This document shows, piece by piece, positions 34,559-42,862 of a DNA stretch of 64,000 nt (position 1 is the stretch's first letter; every line of letters begins with the position of its first letter). The stretch covers positions 1-64,000 of the forward strand of contig DCWN01000026.1 of NCBI GenBank assembly GCA_002328835.1, read 5' to 3'. Both the position numbers and the translations under genes were made by a program. The notes below the pieces were generated by a model, which saw nothing but the letters and a program-made list of their open reading frames with translations, did no database searches and was not told where the DNA came from. The stretch is from Acidobacteria bacterium UBA2161 (GTDB lineage Bacteria > Acidobacteriota > Vicinamibacteria > Vicinamibacterales > UBA823).

Positions 34559-35514
34559 GCCTCCAGTGCGGCGATCATCGCGGGCACGACGTCGAACAGA
34601 TCACCGACGATGCCGTAGTCGGCGATCTCGAAGATCGGCGCATCGGCATCCTTGTTGACGGCCACGATCGTCTTCGCGCCCTTCATGCCGACCACGTGCT
34701 GGATCGCCCCCGAGATCCCCAGCGCCAGATACAGCGTCGGGGCCACGGTCTGGCCGGAACTCCCGACCTGCCGGTCCATCGGGAGCCAGCCGGCATCGCA
34801 GATCGGCCGAGACGCGGCCACCTCAGCCCCGAGCGCCTCGGCGAGCCGCCGCGCCAATTCGACGTGCTCCTCACCCTTGATCCCACGCCCCACGGCGACG
34901 ATCCGGTCGGCCTGCGAGAGATCGACCGCCTGCTTCGCTTCCTGGAACGGCGCCTCAGGCCGCTGGCGGATCGCTGCAGCGTCGAGCGCGACATCGACGG
35001 CCCGCGTCGGCGCGGGCGTCGCGCCACGCGCCAGCCCCTCGGCACTGACCGCGCCGCTCTGAAACGTGACCAGGTGGGGCGCCGGGCCGAGCGGCACGAC
35101 GTCGGCCATCAGCTTGCCCTGGAACATGGGACGGCTGAACGCCAGGGTCCCGTCCCGGCGGACGGCCCGGACGCAATCGGTCAACAGCGCCCGATCGAGC
35201 GCCACGGCCAGCGCCGGGGCGAAATCTCGGGTCTGATAGGTATGCGGCAGGACAACCAGCGCCGGTGCCTCGGCCGCGACGAGCGTGGTCAACGCCCGCA
35301 CGAACCCATCGGCCGTGTAGTGTTCGAGTGCGGGCGCGTCGAGGACGAGCACCTCGGCCACGTCCGCTGCCGCCAGCTCCGCGGCCGCGGCGTTCAGCCC
35401 GGCGCCGAGGAGCGCCACCTTGACCTCGTCTCCCATCTGCTGAGCCGCGGTCAGCGCCTCGGCGCTCGCGCGGTTCAGCACGCCGTCGCGCTGTTCGGCA
35501 ATCACGAGAAGCAT
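34555..35514 (-). CDS. etfA: Electron transfer flavoprotein alpha subunit
   Basis: FAD-binding half of ETF, which collects electrons from acyl-CoA and related dehydrogenases. The C-terminal FAD domain has VGSSGQTVAPTLYLALGISG, IQHVVGMKGAKTIVAVNKD and APIFEIADYGIVGDLFDVVP, all classic EtfA signatures. The N-terminal Rossmann-like half starts MLLVIAEQRDG. Length 319 is typical. It lies 34 bp after etfB and overlaps ETF-QO. Confidence 0.97.
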   Translation of the reverse strand: MLLVIAEQRDGVLNRASAEALTAAQQMGDEVKVALLGAGLNAAAAELAAADVAEVLVLDAPALEHYTADGFVRALTTLVAAEAPALVVLPHTYQTRDFAPALAVALDRALLTDCVRAVRRDGTLAFSRPMFQGKLMADVVPLGPAPHLVTFQSGAVSAEGLARGATPAPTRAVDVALDAAAIRQRPEAPFQEAKQAVDLSQADRIVAVGRGIKGEEHVELARRLAEALGAEVAASRPICDAGWLPMDRQVGSSGQTVAPTLYLALGISGAIQHVVGMKGAKTIVAVNKDADAPIFEIADYGIVGDLFDVVPAMIAALEA

Positions 35515-35548
35515 GGTCGTGCCTCGATGGCCTCCCGACTGCGTCGGC

Positions 35549-36319
35549 TCATAGCGCGTGCGCCTCGTCGCGGAGCAGCTTCACGAGGGTCTGGGCCGCC
35601 TCCGACGGCGCTCCGTCGACGAAGCGCGTCTGCTTCTCCCGCTCGGGCGGATAGAGGGACGCGATGCGCTGACGCGGGGCCGGACCGTCCGCGCCGCCCT
35701 CCGCCGCCACCGTCCGAATCTCCTTCTTCTTGGCCGCCATGATGCCTTTCAAGGTCGCATAGCGCAGCTGGTTGATCCCGCTCTGGATCGTCAGCAGCGC
35801 GGGTGTCGGCATCGTGACCCACTGGAACCACCCGCCCTCGAGCTCGCGCTTCACCCGGAGACTCCCCTCGCCGACCTCAACATCCATGATGATGGTCGCG
35901 TGCGGGAGCCTAAGCAATGCCGCGAGCAGCACGCCGGTCTGCGCGAAGCCGTGGTCGTCGGACTGCAGCCCCGTCAGCACGAGATCGACCGTCTCGTCCT
36001 TGGCGGCGTCGGCGAGCGCGGTCGCCACCGTGAAGGCGTCCATTCGCGAGACGTCGTCGCGCAGGACGTGAATCGCCCGGTCCGCGCCGCGTGCCAGCGC
36101 CTCGCGGATCACCTGCGTCACCCGCTCCGGCCCGACCGAACAGACCGTGACCTGGCCGCCGTGCTGCTCCTTGAGACGCAGCGCAGCCTCGAGCGCATAG
36201 GCGTCAGGTTCGTTCATCTCGAAGCTGGCGTCCTGCTCTCGAATCCAGGCCGCATCCGGATCGGCCCGAACGGGCCAATCGCGGGTGATCACTTGTTTGA
36301 TGCAAACGATGATCTGCAT
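35549..36319 (-). CDS. etfB: Electron transfer flavoprotein beta subunit
   Basis: AMP-binding partner of EtfA. The N-terminus MQIIVCIKQVITRD is diagnostic, followed by MNEPDAYALEAALRLKE and LVLTGLQSDDHGFAQTGVLLA (AMP/FAD-side loop). ATG 36319 is preferred because the family begins exactly there; a codon at 36331 would add four residues. About 256 residues. The gene lies 57 bp downstream of fabF, so some co-transcription with the fab cluster is possible. Confidence 0.97.
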   Translation of the reverse strand: MQIIVCIKQVITRDWPVRADPDAAWIREQDASFEMNEPDAYALEAALRLKEQHGGQVTVCSVGPERVTQVIREALARGADRAIHVLRDDVSRMDAFTVATALADAAKDETVDLVLTGLQSDDHGFAQTGVLLAALLRLPHATIIMDVEVGEGSLRVKRELEGGWFQWVTMPTPALLTIQSGINQLRYATLKGIMAAKKKEIRTVAAEGGADGPAPRQRIASLYPPEREKQTRFVDGAPSEAAQTLVKLLRDEAHAL

Positions 36320-36368
36320 GCCGTCAACCACGACACGGTCGGAGGCTCGGCGCCACCGACACGTTGAC

Positions 36369-36387
36369 GCGACGCGCTAAGCGTCGC
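36369..36387. terminator. 7-bp hairpin at the end of fabF, possible weak terminator
   Basis: Perfect inverted repeat GCGACGC/GCGTCGC with a 5-nt loop containing the fabF stop codon. No T-run follows on the minus strand, so termination may be partial or the stem may only protect the mRNA end. Confidence 0.35.
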
Positions 36388-37618
36388 ACCGCTTGAAGAG
36401 GAGCACGGCGTTGGTGCCTCCGAACCCGAACGAGTTCGACAGCGCCAAACCGACGGTGGCCGAGCGCGGCGCGCCCGGCACGTAGTCGAGGTCGCATTCG
36501 GGATCGGGTGTGTCGAGATTGACCGTCGGAGGGAGCGTCTGATGCCTCACGGCGAGCGCGGTGACCCCGGCCTCCAGGCCGCCCGCGGCGCCGAGCAAAT
36601 GGCCCGTCATCGACTTCGTCGACGACACCGCCAGGCGCTTCGCATGCTCGCCAAAGACCCGCTTGATGGCGAGCGTCTCCAGCTTGTCGTTGTACGGCGT
36701 GGAGGTGCCGTGCGCGTTGATGTAGTCGACTTGCTCAGGCTGGCAGTCGGCCCGCGCCAGGGCCGCCTGCATCGCCCGGGTGGCGCCGTCACCGTCCTCG
36801 GACGGCGCCGTCACGTGAAACGCGTCACCGGACATCCCGTAGCCGACGAGTTCCGCGTAGATCTGCGCGCCGCGCGCGCACGCCCGCTCGTATTCCTCGA
36901 GAATGACGACGCCGGCGCCCTCGCCGATGATGAAGCCGTCCCGGTCGAGGTCGAAGGGACGGCTCGCGCGCGTGGGCTCATCGTTTCGGGTCGACAGCGC
37001 GCGCATCGCGGCGAACCCCCCGACGCCCAGCGGAGTGATGGCCGCCTCGGACCCGCCGGCGATCATCACGTCGGCCGAGCCGCGGCTGATGATCTCGAAG
37101 GCGTCTCCGACGGCATGCGCCGAAGCCGAACACGCCGTGCACGTCGCAGAATTCGGGCCCTGGGCCCCGAACCGGATCGACACCTGGCCGGCCGCCAAGT
37201 TGATGATGGATGCGGGAATGAAGAAGGGTGAGATCCGCCTCGGCCCGTGCTCGAGCAGAGTGCGATGCTCGCGCTCGATCGTCGTGAAGCCGCCGATGCC
37301 AGACGCAATGAACACGCCGACCCGCGCGGCGATGTCCGGCGTGACCTTCAGGTCGGCGTCGCGCACGGCGAACTCGGCCGCCGCGATGGCGAACTGGATG
37401 AAGACGTCCATCTTCTTGACGTCTTTCTTCGAAATGAACTGCAGGGGATCGAAACCCTTGACCTCCCCGGCGATGCGCGCGGCATATTCCGCAGCATCGA
37501 ACCTCGTGATCGGCCCGATCCCACTACGCCCCGCACACAGCGCATCCCAGTTCTGGTCCGTGCCGACGCCAAGCGACGACACGAGTCCGACCCCGGTGAC
37601 GACGACTCGCCTGTTCAC
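36377..37618 (-). CDS. fabF: 3-oxoacyl-ACP synthase II (FabF)
   Basis: Condensing enzyme that elongates acyl-ACP with malonyl-ACP. The catalytic Cys-His-His triad is intact: Cys in TCTACSASAHAVGDAF (about residue 165), His in INAHGTSTPYNDKLE (about 305) and His in KSMTGHLLGAAGG (about 342). The N-terminus RRVVVTGVGLVSSLGVGTDQ is typical. 413 residues. It follows acpP by 24 bp, the standard order. Confidence 0.97.
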   Translation of the reverse strand: MNRRVVVTGVGLVSSLGVGTDQNWDALCAGRSGIGPITRFDAAEYAARIAGEVKGFDPLQFISKKDVKKMDVFIQFAIAAAEFAVRDADLKVTPDIAARVGVFIASGIGGFTTIEREHRTLLEHGPRRISPFFIPASIINLAAGQVSIRFGAQGPNSATCTACSASAHAVGDAFEIISRGSADVMIAGGSEAAITPLGVGGFAAMRALSTRNDEPTRASRPFDLDRDGFIIGEGAGVVILEEYERACARGAQIYAELVGYGMSGDAFHVTAPSEDGDGATRAMQAALARADCQPEQVDYINAHGTSTPYNDKLETLAIKRVFGEHAKRLAVSSTKSMTGHLLGAAGGLEAGVTALAVRHQTLPPTVNLDTPDPECDLDYVPGAPRSATVGLALSNSFGFGGTNAVLLFKRCDA

Positions 37619-37642
37619 ACAGCCTCCGGGTCCTTGCCGGCC

Positions 37643-37885
37643 CTACTTCTTGCTCTTGGCGTGCGACTCGATGTACTCGACGGCTTCCTTGACGCGCGTG
37701 ATCTTCTCCGCGTCCTCGTCGGGAATCTCGATGCTGAACTCTTCTTCCAGGGCCATGACCAGCTCAACCGTGTCGAGCGAATCAGCGCCCAGATCGTCGA
37801 CGAACGACGCATCCGGGGTCACCTCTTCCTCGTCCACGCCCAACTGCTCCACGATGATGCCCTTCACCTTGTCCGTAACGGCCAT
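37643..37885 (-). CDS. acpP: Acyl carrier protein
   Basis: Small acidic carrier of growing acyl chains. The 80-residue four-helix protein has the phosphopantetheine serine in LGADSLDTVELVMALEEEF (Ser at about residue 38). It lies between fabG and fabF with 9-24 bp gaps, the conserved position. Confidence 0.98.
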   Translation of the reverse strand: MAVTDKVKGIIVEQLGVDEEEVTPDASFVDDLGADSLDTVELVMALEEEFSIEIPDEDAEKITRVKEAVEYIESHAKSKK

Positions 37886-37894
37886 TCGCGCCTC

Positions 37895-38635
37895 CTACAT
37901 GTACATGCCACCGTTGACGCCTACGACTTGCCCTGTAATATAGGCTGCCCCATCCGACGCCAGGAAACTCACCGCATGCGCGACGTCGGCTGGGCTGCCC
38001 AGCCGCCGGAGCGGGACGAGCGACTCCCACTGGTCGCGCCCGTCGCCAGTCAGCGCCTTGGTCATGTCGGTCTCGATCAACCCCGGCGCCACGACATTGG
38101 CGGTGATGCCGCGTGACGCGACTTCCTTGGCGACCGCCTTGGTAAAGCCGATCAGCCCCGCCTTCGACGCGGCGTAGTTGGCTTGGCCAGCGTTACCCAT
38201 CTGGCCCACCACCGAACTGATCGTGATGATGCGACCCGAGCGCTGCCGCACCATCGGCCGCAAGACGGCCTGCACGCACGAAAAAACCCCGGTGAGGTTC
38301 GTCGCGAGCACCTGATCCCAATCCTCCCGCTTCAACCGAAGCAGGAGCTGGTCTCGCGCGATGCCGGCGTTCGCGACGAGCACGTCGACTCGCCCGAGCC
38401 GCTTCACGACGTCGCCGACGAGATCGCTCACCGCCTCGGTGTCGGTGACATCGAGCGTCGCGACCTCGGCGCGCCCACCCGCCCCCGTAATCGCCTCGAC
38501 CGTGCCCTCGGCGTTGCGCTCTCGCGCCGCAGCGACGACCAGATGACCCGACTGGCCCAGCGCTTCGGCGACCGCGCGGCCGATGCCCCGCGATGCGCCC
38601 GTCACGATCGCCACCCGCTCAGTCGATCCGGTCAT
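37895..38635 (-). CDS. fabG: 3-oxoacyl-ACP reductase (FabG)
   Basis: NADPH-dependent reduction of 3-oxoacyl-ACP. SDR motifs: VTGASRGIGRAVAEAL (cofactor), VANAGIARD, and the Ser-Tyr-Lys triad in ISSVVGQMGNAGQANYAASK (Tyr/Lys at about 155/159). The C-terminal YITGQVVGVNGGMYM is the standard FabG ending. 246 residues, inside the fab cluster. Confidence 0.98.
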   Translation of the reverse strand: MTGSTERVAIVTGASRGIGRAVAEALGQSGHLVVAAARERNAEGTVEAITGAGGRAEVATLDVTDTEAVSDLVGDVVKRLGRVDVLVANAGIARDQLLLRLKREDWDQVLATNLTGVFSCVQAVLRPMVRQRSGRIITISSVVGQMGNAGQANYAASKAGLIGFTKAVAKEVASRGITANVVAPGLIETDMTKALTGDGRDQWESLVPLRRLGSPADVAHAVSFLASDGAAYITGQVVGVNGGMYM

Positions 38636-38665
38636 GCACCTCTCCGTCGGCCCCGGGCGCCGGGC

Positions 38666-39592
38666 CTATCCGATCGACTCCTTGGCATGATCAAGCGTGG
38701 GCAGGCTATCCGCCGCGACCGCCCGCAGCGAGCGATCGATCTTCCTCATCAGCCCGGTCAGGACCGACCCTGGCCCCACCTCAAGATACGTGTCAACGCC
38801 GTCCGATGCAAGACGCTTGACCACCTGCTGCCACAGCACGGGCGAGGCGATCTGTCCGATCAGCGCTTCGATCGCGGCCGCCGCTTCGAGTTTCGGCTGC
38901 GCGTCGACGTTGGCCACGACGGGAACGGTCGGATCGGCCACCTCGAGCGCGCGCAGTTCCGGCGCGAGGCGGTCCGCGGCCGGCTGCATCAGCGCGCAGT
39001 GGAACGGCGCGCTGACGGTCAGCGGCACGACCCGTTTGGCGCCCCGTTCCGTAGCGGCCTCGCCCGCCCGGCGCACGGCCCCGCGGGCACCCGCAATCAC
39101 GACCTGGCCGGGTGCGTTCAGGTTGGCTGGCGACACGACCTCGCCCTGCCCCGCGTCGGCGCACGCCCGTCCGACCTCGTCGGCGTCCAGGCCCAGCACG
39201 GCCGCCATGGCGCCTTCGCCGACCGGCACGGCCTCCTGCATGTAGCGCCCACGCCGCCGCACGATACCCAAGGCGTCGGCAAAGGCCATCGTCCCGGCCG
39301 CGACATGTGCCGAGTACTCGCCCAGGCTGTGGCCGGCCACGCGCGCCGGTGCCAGTCCGCGCGCGGTCAATCCTCGGTGCATCGCCACGCTCACCGTCAA
39401 GATGGCCGGCTGCGCGTTCTCGGTCAGGGTCAAGCGATCCTCGGGCCCGTCGAAACAGAGCGTGCTCAGCGATTCCCCGAGGACGTCGTCAGCTTCCTGG
39501 AAGGTCGCGCGGCATTCCGGGTGCGCCTCCACGAGATCGCGGCCCATGCCCACGCGCTGCGACCCCTGTCCAGGAAACATGAATGCCAGCAT
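38666..39592 (-). CDS. fabD: Malonyl-CoA:ACP transacylase (FabD)
   Basis: Loads malonyl groups onto ACP. N-terminal MLAFMFPGQGSQRVGMGRDL and the catalytic serine in VAGHSLGEYSAHVAAG (about residue 90), with the C-terminal His in VSAPFHCALMQP. ATG 39592 starts the conserved block; GTG 39604 is an alternative adding four residues. Usual length of about 308. It is the first fab gene here: plsX and fabH, which often sit between rpmF and fabD, are absent. Confidence 0.97.
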   Translation of the reverse strand: MLAFMFPGQGSQRVGMGRDLVEAHPECRATFQEADDVLGESLSTLCFDGPEDRLTLTENAQPAILTVSVAMHRGLTARGLAPARVAGHSLGEYSAHVAAGTMAFADALGIVRRRGRYMQEAVPVGEGAMAAVLGLDADEVGRACADAGQGEVVSPANLNAPGQVVIAGARGAVRRAGEAATERGAKRVVPLTVSAPFHCALMQPAADRLAPELRALEVADPTVPVVANVDAQPKLEAAAAIEALIGQIASPVLWQQVVKRLASDGVDTYLEVGPGSVLTGLMRKIDRSLRAVAADSLPTLDHAKESIG

Positions 39593-39654
39593 GCTCGATC
39601 TCACACACTACCCGCCGCCGAGACGGGGCCGTCACCGCCACGCGCCTGGCCACG

Positions 39655-39672
39655 CGGGCCCGCACCGGCCCG
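39655..39672. other. Hairpin in the rpmF-fabD gap
   Basis: Perfect 6-bp inverted repeat CGGGCC/GGCCCG with a 6-nt loop, in the 162-bp gap between rpmF and fabD. Without a T-run it is only a candidate attenuator or processing site. I see no gene in this gap. Confidence 0.35.
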
Positions 39673-39754
39673 TGACCCTCAAACTGCCGGAAGAAAAGGC
39701 AGGCGACAGGAGGTCGCCCGCGAAATCGAGCAGCTGACTCAGCGCGAATGCCGA

Positions 39755-39937
39755 CTAGACCTCGTCGACCTCTCGAACCTGGCGCCCCTTGTAGTACCCG
39801 CAGTGCGGGCAGACTTGATGCGGGGGCTTCATCTCATGGCACTGCGGGCACTCCCCAACGGGTGGGGCATCGATCGCGTCGTGGGTTCGCCGCTTCGCGG
39901 TGCGCGTCTTCGAATGTCTCCGCTTGGGATTCGGCAT
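39755..39937 (-). CDS. rpmF: 50S ribosomal protein L32
   Basis: 60-residue ribosomal protein. N-terminal MPNPKRRHSKTRTAKRRTHD is diagnostic, followed by a zinc ribbon with two CxxC pairs (CPQC and CPHC), so this is the zinc-binding form. Downstream of the DUF177 gene by 18 bp, the nearly universal DUF177-rpmF order. Confidence 0.98.
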   Translation of the reverse strand: MPNPKRRHSKTRTAKRRTHDAIDAPPVGECPQCHEMKPPHQVCPHCGYYKGRQVREVDEV

Positions 39938-39955
39938 CGTCGGTTCCTCGCCCGT

Positions 39956-40492
39956 CTATGTCTGGTCCTTCTCGGTTCTGCCGTGCAGTAATCCTTCGAG
40001 CACGGCCAGTCGGGGATCATGCCACTCGGCCGAACACCCGCACTTGGCAACGTTCAGATTCGCGCCGCAGACGCTGCACAACCCGCAACAGTCCTCCCGG
40101 CACAGCGGCTTCATCGGCAGCCCGAGGTAGAACTGCTCACGCATGAGCTGCCCGAGATCGATCTGCTCGTCGCGATAGAACGCCGTCGACAGATCGTCCT
40201 CGGCAATCTCGGCCTCGCCCGTGCCGGTGTTCCGCTCCTGCGGCACATACCGCAGGTCAAAGGCCGCATCCAGCGACGTGTCGCACGGCTCGACGCACCG
40301 GCAGCAGGGCACCCGCAGCCGCGTGGTCACCCGACCCGCGAGCCGATACCCGTCACGCACCTTCTCAACGTCAAGGTTCAGGGCGACCGGATCGGCGACC
40401 GCGAAGTCGTCCGTGGCGTCGAACGCCGACGCGGGATACGTCCGCTCCAGGTGCTCGCGCGGTTCGGTCAGCGCCTTGAGATCCAGCAGCAT
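39956..40492 (-). CDS. DUF177 (YceD-family) protein
   Basis: DUF177 proteins are implicated in 23S rRNA metabolism in plants and bacteria and sit almost always before rpmF. The start MLLDLKALTEPREHLERTY, the two-Cys block CRCVEPCDT and the C-terminal LGLPMKPLCREDCCGLCSVC are characteristic, the Cys-rich end probably binding metal. ATG 40492 (with a GGAG upstream) is preferred; a TTG at 40519 is in frame and sits exactly 6 nt from a -10 box. About 178 residues. Confidence 0.9.
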   Translation of the reverse strand: MLLDLKALTEPREHLERTYPASAFDATDDFAVADPVALNLDVEKVRDGYRLAGRVTTRLRVPCCRCVEPCDTSLDAAFDLRYVPQERNTGTGEAEIAEDDLSTAFYRDEQIDLGQLMREQFYLGLPMKPLCREDCCGLCSVCGANLNVAKCGCSAEWHDPRLAVLEGLLHGRTEKDQT

Positions 40493-40525
40493 CAGCGGCC
40501 CGCTCCGGGCAACTCCCAACCAAAA

Positions 40526-40531
40526 ATTCTA
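40526..40531 (-). promoter_or_regulatory. Extended -10 of the DUF177-rpmF-fab cluster
   Basis: TGC-TAGAAT on the minus strand. Six bases separate it from a TTG at 40519 and about 33 from the preferred ATG 40492, predicting a leader of about 27 nt. This is the only promoter-like site seen ahead of the fab genes. Confidence 0.5.
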
Positions 40532-40590
40532 GCATGAAAACGCCGGCGACTCGCCTGGCCCCGTCCAGGGCTGGGATGCCCCGTCGAGCC

Positions 40591-41634
40591 TCAGCCCAAC
40601 TCGACCCAGGGCTTGGGAATGAACAGCTGCTCGTAGAGGCCCACCGCATACCGATCGGTCATGCCGGCCAGGAAGTCTCGGGCGGCGACATCGACGCCTT
40701 CATCGTCGACGATCTGCTGGTCGAGGAAGGCCTCGGGCTTCGCGTGCACCTTCTCCCAGAGCCCCCCGAGAATGCCCGATGCTTTGTGAAACTCGCTCGT
40801 CGCATCGCTGTTCTCGTAGACCGTGTCGAAGAGAAACGCGCGCAGACCCAGCAGCGCCTCGAGGACGCCGTCGCCCATCCGGACCTGATCGAGACCGGCC
40901 GCGAGCGTCTGCTCCACGACGTCGGTCACGAGCCGTCCGATCCGCTCTGAGGTCGTCCGCCCCAGCAGATCGATCGGCCCGGTCGGCAGGTCAGACTCGG
41001 CCAGCAACCCGGCGCGTAGCGCATCGTCGATGTCGTGATTCACGTAGGCGATGATGTCGGCGACCCGCGCGACCTGCCCCTCGAGTGCCGTTGACCGGTT
41101 CGCATCGGTCGCACCGACCGGTGCCCCCCGCTTGCCCTTCGAGTGCTTGGCGATCCCGTCGCGCACCTCCCACGTCAGGTTCAGGCCACGGCCGTCGTTT
41201 TCCAACCGGTCGACGATCCGCAGACTTTGCTCGTAGTGATTGAACCCGCCGGGAATCAGCTGGCGCAGCACACGCTCGCCCGCATGCCCGAAAGGCGTAT
41301 GTCCCAGGTCGTGCCCCAGCGCGATGGCTTCGGTCAGTTCCTCGTGGAGCCTGAGCACCTTGGTCACTGTTCGCGCGATCTGCGAGACCTCGAGCGTGTG
41401 GGTCAACCGCGTTCGGTAGTGATCGCCCGCTGGAGAAAAGAACACCTGGGTCTTGTGCTTCAGGCGGCGGAACGCCTTGCAGTGCACGATGCGGTCGCGA
41501 TCGCGCTGAAACGCCGGCCGGATCGGATCCTCCGGTTCGGGCCGAAGCCGCCCGCGGCTGGCGTCGCTCTTCGCGGCCTGAGCTGCCAGCCACTCGTGCT
41601 CCCGCGCCTCCAGGTCCTTTCGGATGGTGCTCAT
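40591..41634 (-). CDS. dgt: Deoxyguanosinetriphosphate triphosphohydrolase-like HD protein
   Basis: Hydrolyses dNTPs to nucleoside and triphosphate. HD-domain metal ligands are in RTRLTHTLEVSQIA and ALGHDLGHTPFGHAGE (about residues 70-130), with VADIIAYVNHDIDDAL as the later Asp site. The N-terminal RPAFQRDRDRIVHCKAFRRL is typical of the short Dgt group (about 350 residues, lacking the long E. coli insertion). It begins 3 bp after deoB. Confidence 0.93.
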   Translation of the reverse strand: MSTIRKDLEAREHEWLAAQAAKSDASRGRLRPEPEDPIRPAFQRDRDRIVHCKAFRRLKHKTQVFFSPAGDHYRTRLTHTLEVSQIARTVTKVLRLHEELTEAIALGHDLGHTPFGHAGERVLRQLIPGGFNHYEQSLRIVDRLENDGRGLNLTWEVRDGIAKHSKGKRGAPVGATDANRSTALEGQVARVADIIAYVNHDIDDALRAGLLAESDLPTGPIDLLGRTTSERIGRLVTDVVEQTLAAGLDQVRMGDGVLEALLGLRAFLFDTVYENSDATSEFHKASGILGGLWEKVHAKPEAFLDQQIVDDEGVDVAARDFLAGMTDRYAVGLYEQLFIPKPWVELG

Positions 41635-41637
41635 GAC

Positions 41638-42852
41638 TCAACGACCCACAGCGGCTGCCCCGGCCACGATGTCCGAGAGAAAGCTGACACCCGCGCCGAG
41701 CGGCGGTAGGCCGAGGCCCTCGGCCAGGGTCTGTCCCAGGTCGGCGAAGCTCCCGCGCGTGCCCAGATCGACCGCGGCCCGCACCGACGCGCCGGCCAGC
41801 AGAACCGGCACGTACTCTCGGGAGTGGTCAGTACTGGGCGTCGTCGGGTCGTTCCCGTGATCCGCCGTCACAACGATCAGGTCGTCCGGCTTCACGCGGG
41901 GCAGCAACCGCGCCAGACGCGCGTCGAACCGCTCCAGGTTCGCCGCGTAGCCCGACACGTCGTTGCGATGGCCGTAGACGGTATCAAAGTCGACCAGGTT
42001 GGCCATCAGCAAGCCGTCGGACACCTCCGCCATCGTCCGTTCGAGCGTGTCCATTCCGTCATCGTCCGACACTGTGTGGATCGCCCGCCCGATGCCGCGC
42101 CCGGCGAACAGGTCGTCGATCTTCCCGATGGTCGTCACCGGCACACCGTGCGCGGTGGCCAAGTCGAACAGGGTCTCGCCGGGCGCCGCGCGCGCGAAAT
42201 CGCGCCGTTCCTTCGTTCGCCGGAAGCTGCCCGGCCTGCCAACGAACGGGCGCGCGATGATCCGGCCGACACCGAGGCCCTCGGCCATCACCTCGAAGGC
42301 GATCTCGCAGTAGCGATAGAGCTCGTCCACCGAGGCCACCGATTCGTGGGCCGCGATCTGACAGACGCTGTCGGCCGAGGTATAGACGATCGGCGCGCGA
42401 CTCTCGAGATGCTCCACGCCGAGTCGCTGAATGATCTCGGTCCCCGACGCGGCGAGGTTGCCGAGCGTCGGCCGCCCGATTCGCCGTTCGAGTTCGGCGA
42501 TGGCCGAAGCGGGAAACCCGTCGGGATGGACCGGAAACGGCCGATCCAGTGTGACGCCGGTCAGTTCCCAGTGCCCCGTGACGGAGTCCTTGCCCGGTGA
42601 CACCTCGGCCATGCGTCCGAAGGCCGCGAGCGGCGGCGGCCGCGTGCCGCCCAGCTCGACGACATGGCCGAGCCCCATCGCCCGCAGCGTCGGAATCGCG
42701 AGGGGCACCTCCCGCGCGACATTCCCCAGCGTGTTGCTACCCTCGTCGGCGTACTCGGCCGCGTCCGGCAACCCGCCGATGCCGGCGCCGTCGAGGACGA
42801 TTACGATCGCACGGGAGAATTGAAAAGGCGAGGATCGCACCGCGCAGCACAC
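41638..42852 (-). CDS. deoB: Phosphopentomutase
   Basis: Interconverts (deoxy)ribose 1- and 5-phosphate for nucleoside salvage; an alkaline-phosphatase-superfamily metalloenzyme. Motifs: VIVLDGAGIGGLPDAAEYAD with EGSNTLGN, GKDSVTGHWELTGV, and metal ligands in VTADHGNDPTTPSTDHSREY. GTG 42852 gives 404 residues, near the usual 390-407, and starts just after miaA ends; GTG 42840 is also possible. Longer in-frame starts would run into miaA. Confidence 0.95.
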   Translation of the reverse strand: MCCAVRSSPFQFSRAIVIVLDGAGIGGLPDAAEYADEGSNTLGNVAREVPLAIPTLRAMGLGHVVELGGTRPPPLAAFGRMAEVSPGKDSVTGHWELTGVTLDRPFPVHPDGFPASAIAELERRIGRPTLGNLAASGTEIIQRLGVEHLESRAPIVYTSADSVCQIAAHESVASVDELYRYCEIAFEVMAEGLGVGRIIARPFVGRPGSFRRTKERRDFARAAPGETLFDLATAHGVPVTTIGKIDDLFAGRGIGRAIHTVSDDDGMDTLERTMAEVSDGLLMANLVDFDTVYGHRNDVSGYAANLERFDARLARLLPRVKPDDLIVVTADHGNDPTTPSTDHSREYVPVLLAGASVRAAVDLGTRGSFADLGQTLAEGLGLPPLGAGVSFLSDIVAGAAAVGR

Positions 42853-42862
42853 GCCGAGTGTC

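Noticed and set aside
37936..37946. TAATATAGG A/T-rich string inside fabG
   Set aside because: It encodes the conserved FabG C-terminal AYITGQVV region; no gene start follows on either strand.
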